The translations under genes were made by a program, and so were the position numbers. Source: Dichomitus squalens LYAD-421 SS1 (Eukaryota; Basidiomycota; Agaricomycetes; Polyporales; Polyporaceae). Taken from it: 64,000 nt of DNA. The notes beneath the pieces were generated by a model. The model was given only the letters and a program-made list of their open reading frames with translations, ran no database searches and was not told the DNA's origin. The stretch is from NCBI RefSeq assembly GCF_000275845.1, contig NW_006766936.1:102364-166363 (forward strand), given 5' to 3'. Below, piece by piece: positions 62,714 to 64,000 of the stretch. Positions within the stretch are counted from its first letter, which is position 1, and the number at the start of each line of letters is the position of its first letter.

Positions 62714-63490
62714 CATATCTTATTTACTTGATACCCATCCCGGTTAATTATCCCCCCTTCGGTACATGGACTCATCCGTTGTGTTTAGTGTAGTGCAACC
62801 TGCTTTGCTTTGGCACGTTCTGCCCTGGGAACTCAGCTGTAGTATGGGCCTTCCGATCAGTCTTCCGAAAGGACTCGCCTGCTCCTGAGTACGCTTATGC
62901 GCCCGTGTGTCTCGGATGCGATGCGTCAGGTACTTTGCTTGGCCAGCGTTATTATGACCGCGGTCATGAAGGGTCATGCCCAGTGAGAACGTGCGTGATT
63001 TCAGTCGATTTCAGCTGATTTGAACTGTATGTACTCGGGACCCCCGATTGAATACGAAACCTTAGACTATGCCCCGAACTTCTCTGTATTCCGCTGTAAA
63101 CTCAGACAAGGACATACAAACCTCGTCGTATAGCGTCGATAGCGTCGGTTGCCAGTCGGTCGGGTTCGGGTGTGGTCGGATTCAGTTGGGGCAGGTCGTT
63201 TTGGTGCGAATCACACCATTGGATGATCCCGGCAACCACTCGTATTCATTTGGATACAATCGTAGGGCTACGCGTTATAATACAGGTACACTCAGGCGTG
63301 ACAGAATACACTCGATAACAGTCGGTTGCAGCGGGATGCCACCGGGTGCGTGCGATCACGGTCGGGCCCGTGCACGTTCGCAATGGGTGTGGCGCGGAGC
63401 TGTGCGCAGGGCGACGCTGGTTGCTGGCGACGATATGACCATGGTATTAGCGACTCGAATGTAAGATGTGAGTAGGAAACGTACGGTATG
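62714..63490. other. Intergenic region
   Basis: About 780 bases after the PAK-like gene, convergent with the partial gene at 63491. The frame at 63069-63464 is rich in GGTCGG-like low-complexity sequence and not convincing. Confidence 0.4.
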
Positions 63491-63667
63491 CTATGCTGCG
63501 AGTATGCGTGCGGCCTTCTGAGGGGGACATTGAGGTGAGTACATGGGCACCGGGCACCACTGATGAGCACGATATACCTTGCGCTGGTCCGGAGTCATCG
63601 CTTTATAATGGGCTTCGAATTCGGCCTCCGTGCCTGCATTCTTCACGAACCAGTTGTTGAACAGGTG
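63491..63667 (-). CDS. Last two exons of an unidentified small gene
   Basis: Two minus-strand exons join in frame. The first (63667-63578) encodes HLFNNWFVKNAGTEAEF and EAHYKAMTPDQRK, bordered by a CAG acceptor and a GTATAT donor. The second (63517-63491) follows a CTCAG acceptor and encodes KAARILAA and a stop. I cannot find the 5' exons between 63668 and the window end with confidence. No family is recognised. Both splice sites and the amphipathic composition favour a real gene, though a remnant is possible. Confidence 0.4.
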   Translation of the reverse strand, partial: HLFNNWFVKNAGTEAEFEAHYKAMTPDQRKVYRAHQWCPVPMYSPQCPPQKAARILAA

Positions 63668-63857
63668 CTGGTTTACACAGCTTGCCTAACACAGCCGTCA
63701 CAAGATATGGAACGGCACAGCCGGTTACTGCAATAACTGAGGCTGTACTACTCATGTGGTACACACACAGCTTCGCTGTGTACGCACTGCTTCTCTGTGC
63801 GACTGTGCATCCTGGGAATGTACTGTATAGTACTACGTAGCCACAGATGTACAGTAG

Positions 63858-63865
63858 TATATATA
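63858..63865 (+). promoter_or_regulatory. TATA box of a gene starting beyond the window
   Basis: TATATATA at 63858-63865 is followed by a CA/CT-rich stretch (63895-63958) typical of a fungal transcription start and 5' UTR. A GTGAGT donor at 63960 suggests a 5' UTR intron. No ATG-led coding frame begins before the window ends. Confidence 0.55.
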
Positions 63866-64000
63866 GGGGACCTCTGTACCCCCAATCTACAGTTCAGTTC
63901 ACTCGAACATCTCCTCTCATCGCTCTTACAAGCCTCTTACAATCAACCAACCCTTCTAGGTGAGTTGCAGGCTATCCGCTGTCGTTGCCACCTGTGGGAG

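Noticed and set aside
63765..63781. Hairpin ACACAGC-TTC-GCTGTGT as a terminator or RNA element
   Set aside because: Seven base pairs can occur by chance and there is no gene whose end it clearly marks.

Overview
The window is nuclear DNA of a filamentous basidiomycete, most likely an Agaricomycete of the polypore type. The evidence is split genes with many 50-65 nt GT-AG introns and CTRAY-like branch sites, balanced to GC-rich coding sequence, and gene families typical of mushrooms: a FunK1 kinase, a DUF6534-type 7-TM protein, multi-intron P450s, an alcohol-oxidase-like GMC enzyme and a Zn2Cys6 regulator. Gene models were spliced by eye from open frames and splice signals. Where exon lengths were summed (both prenyl genes, the first P450, the lactamase-fold protein, the F-box protein, the PAK-like kinase) the totals are divisible by three.

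Bases 1-21,000 look accessory. They hold a UbiA-fold membrane prenyltransferase/cyclase-like protein (5' end outside the window), a trans-polyprenyl diphosphate synthase facing it tail to tail, two unrelated P450s (convergent), a DUF6534 7-TM protein, a drug:H+ MFS exporter and a metallo-beta-lactamase-fold hydrolase. A prenyl chain maker, a UbiA membrane enzyme, two oxidases, an exporter and a hydrolase together make a plausible terpenoid or meroterpenoid cluster, and this is the best candidate for an undescribed system here. It is interrupted by gene-poor stretches (2.7-6.8 kb, 11.9-13.4 kb) with only fragmentary open frames.

Bases 21,000-27,000 are housekeeping: RNA polymerase I subunit RPA49 and histone H3K36 methyltransferase SET2, head to head. 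Bases 27,500-34,600 are more dynamic: an F-box protein, a FunK1 kinase with two reading-frame breaks (probable pseudogene), and a 5'-truncated non-LTR retrotransposon fragment. An N-gap inside that fragment is flanked on both sides by the same roughly 353-nt sequence, which looks like an assembly artefact.

Bases 34,600-42,500 are one very large reverse-strand gene for the small-subunit processome protein UTP10. It is followed by a small two-repeat protein, an APC-family permease, an old-yellow-enzyme oxidoreductase, histidinol-phosphatase (HIS2) divergent from a Zn2Cys6 transcription factor, an alcohol-oxidase-like GMC flavoprotein and a PAK/STE20-like kinase with altered catalytic motifs. 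The last 500 bases hold the end of a small unknown reverse-strand gene and a TATA promoter for a gene beyond the window. I saw no tRNA, rRNA, CRISPR array or bacterial-type feature.
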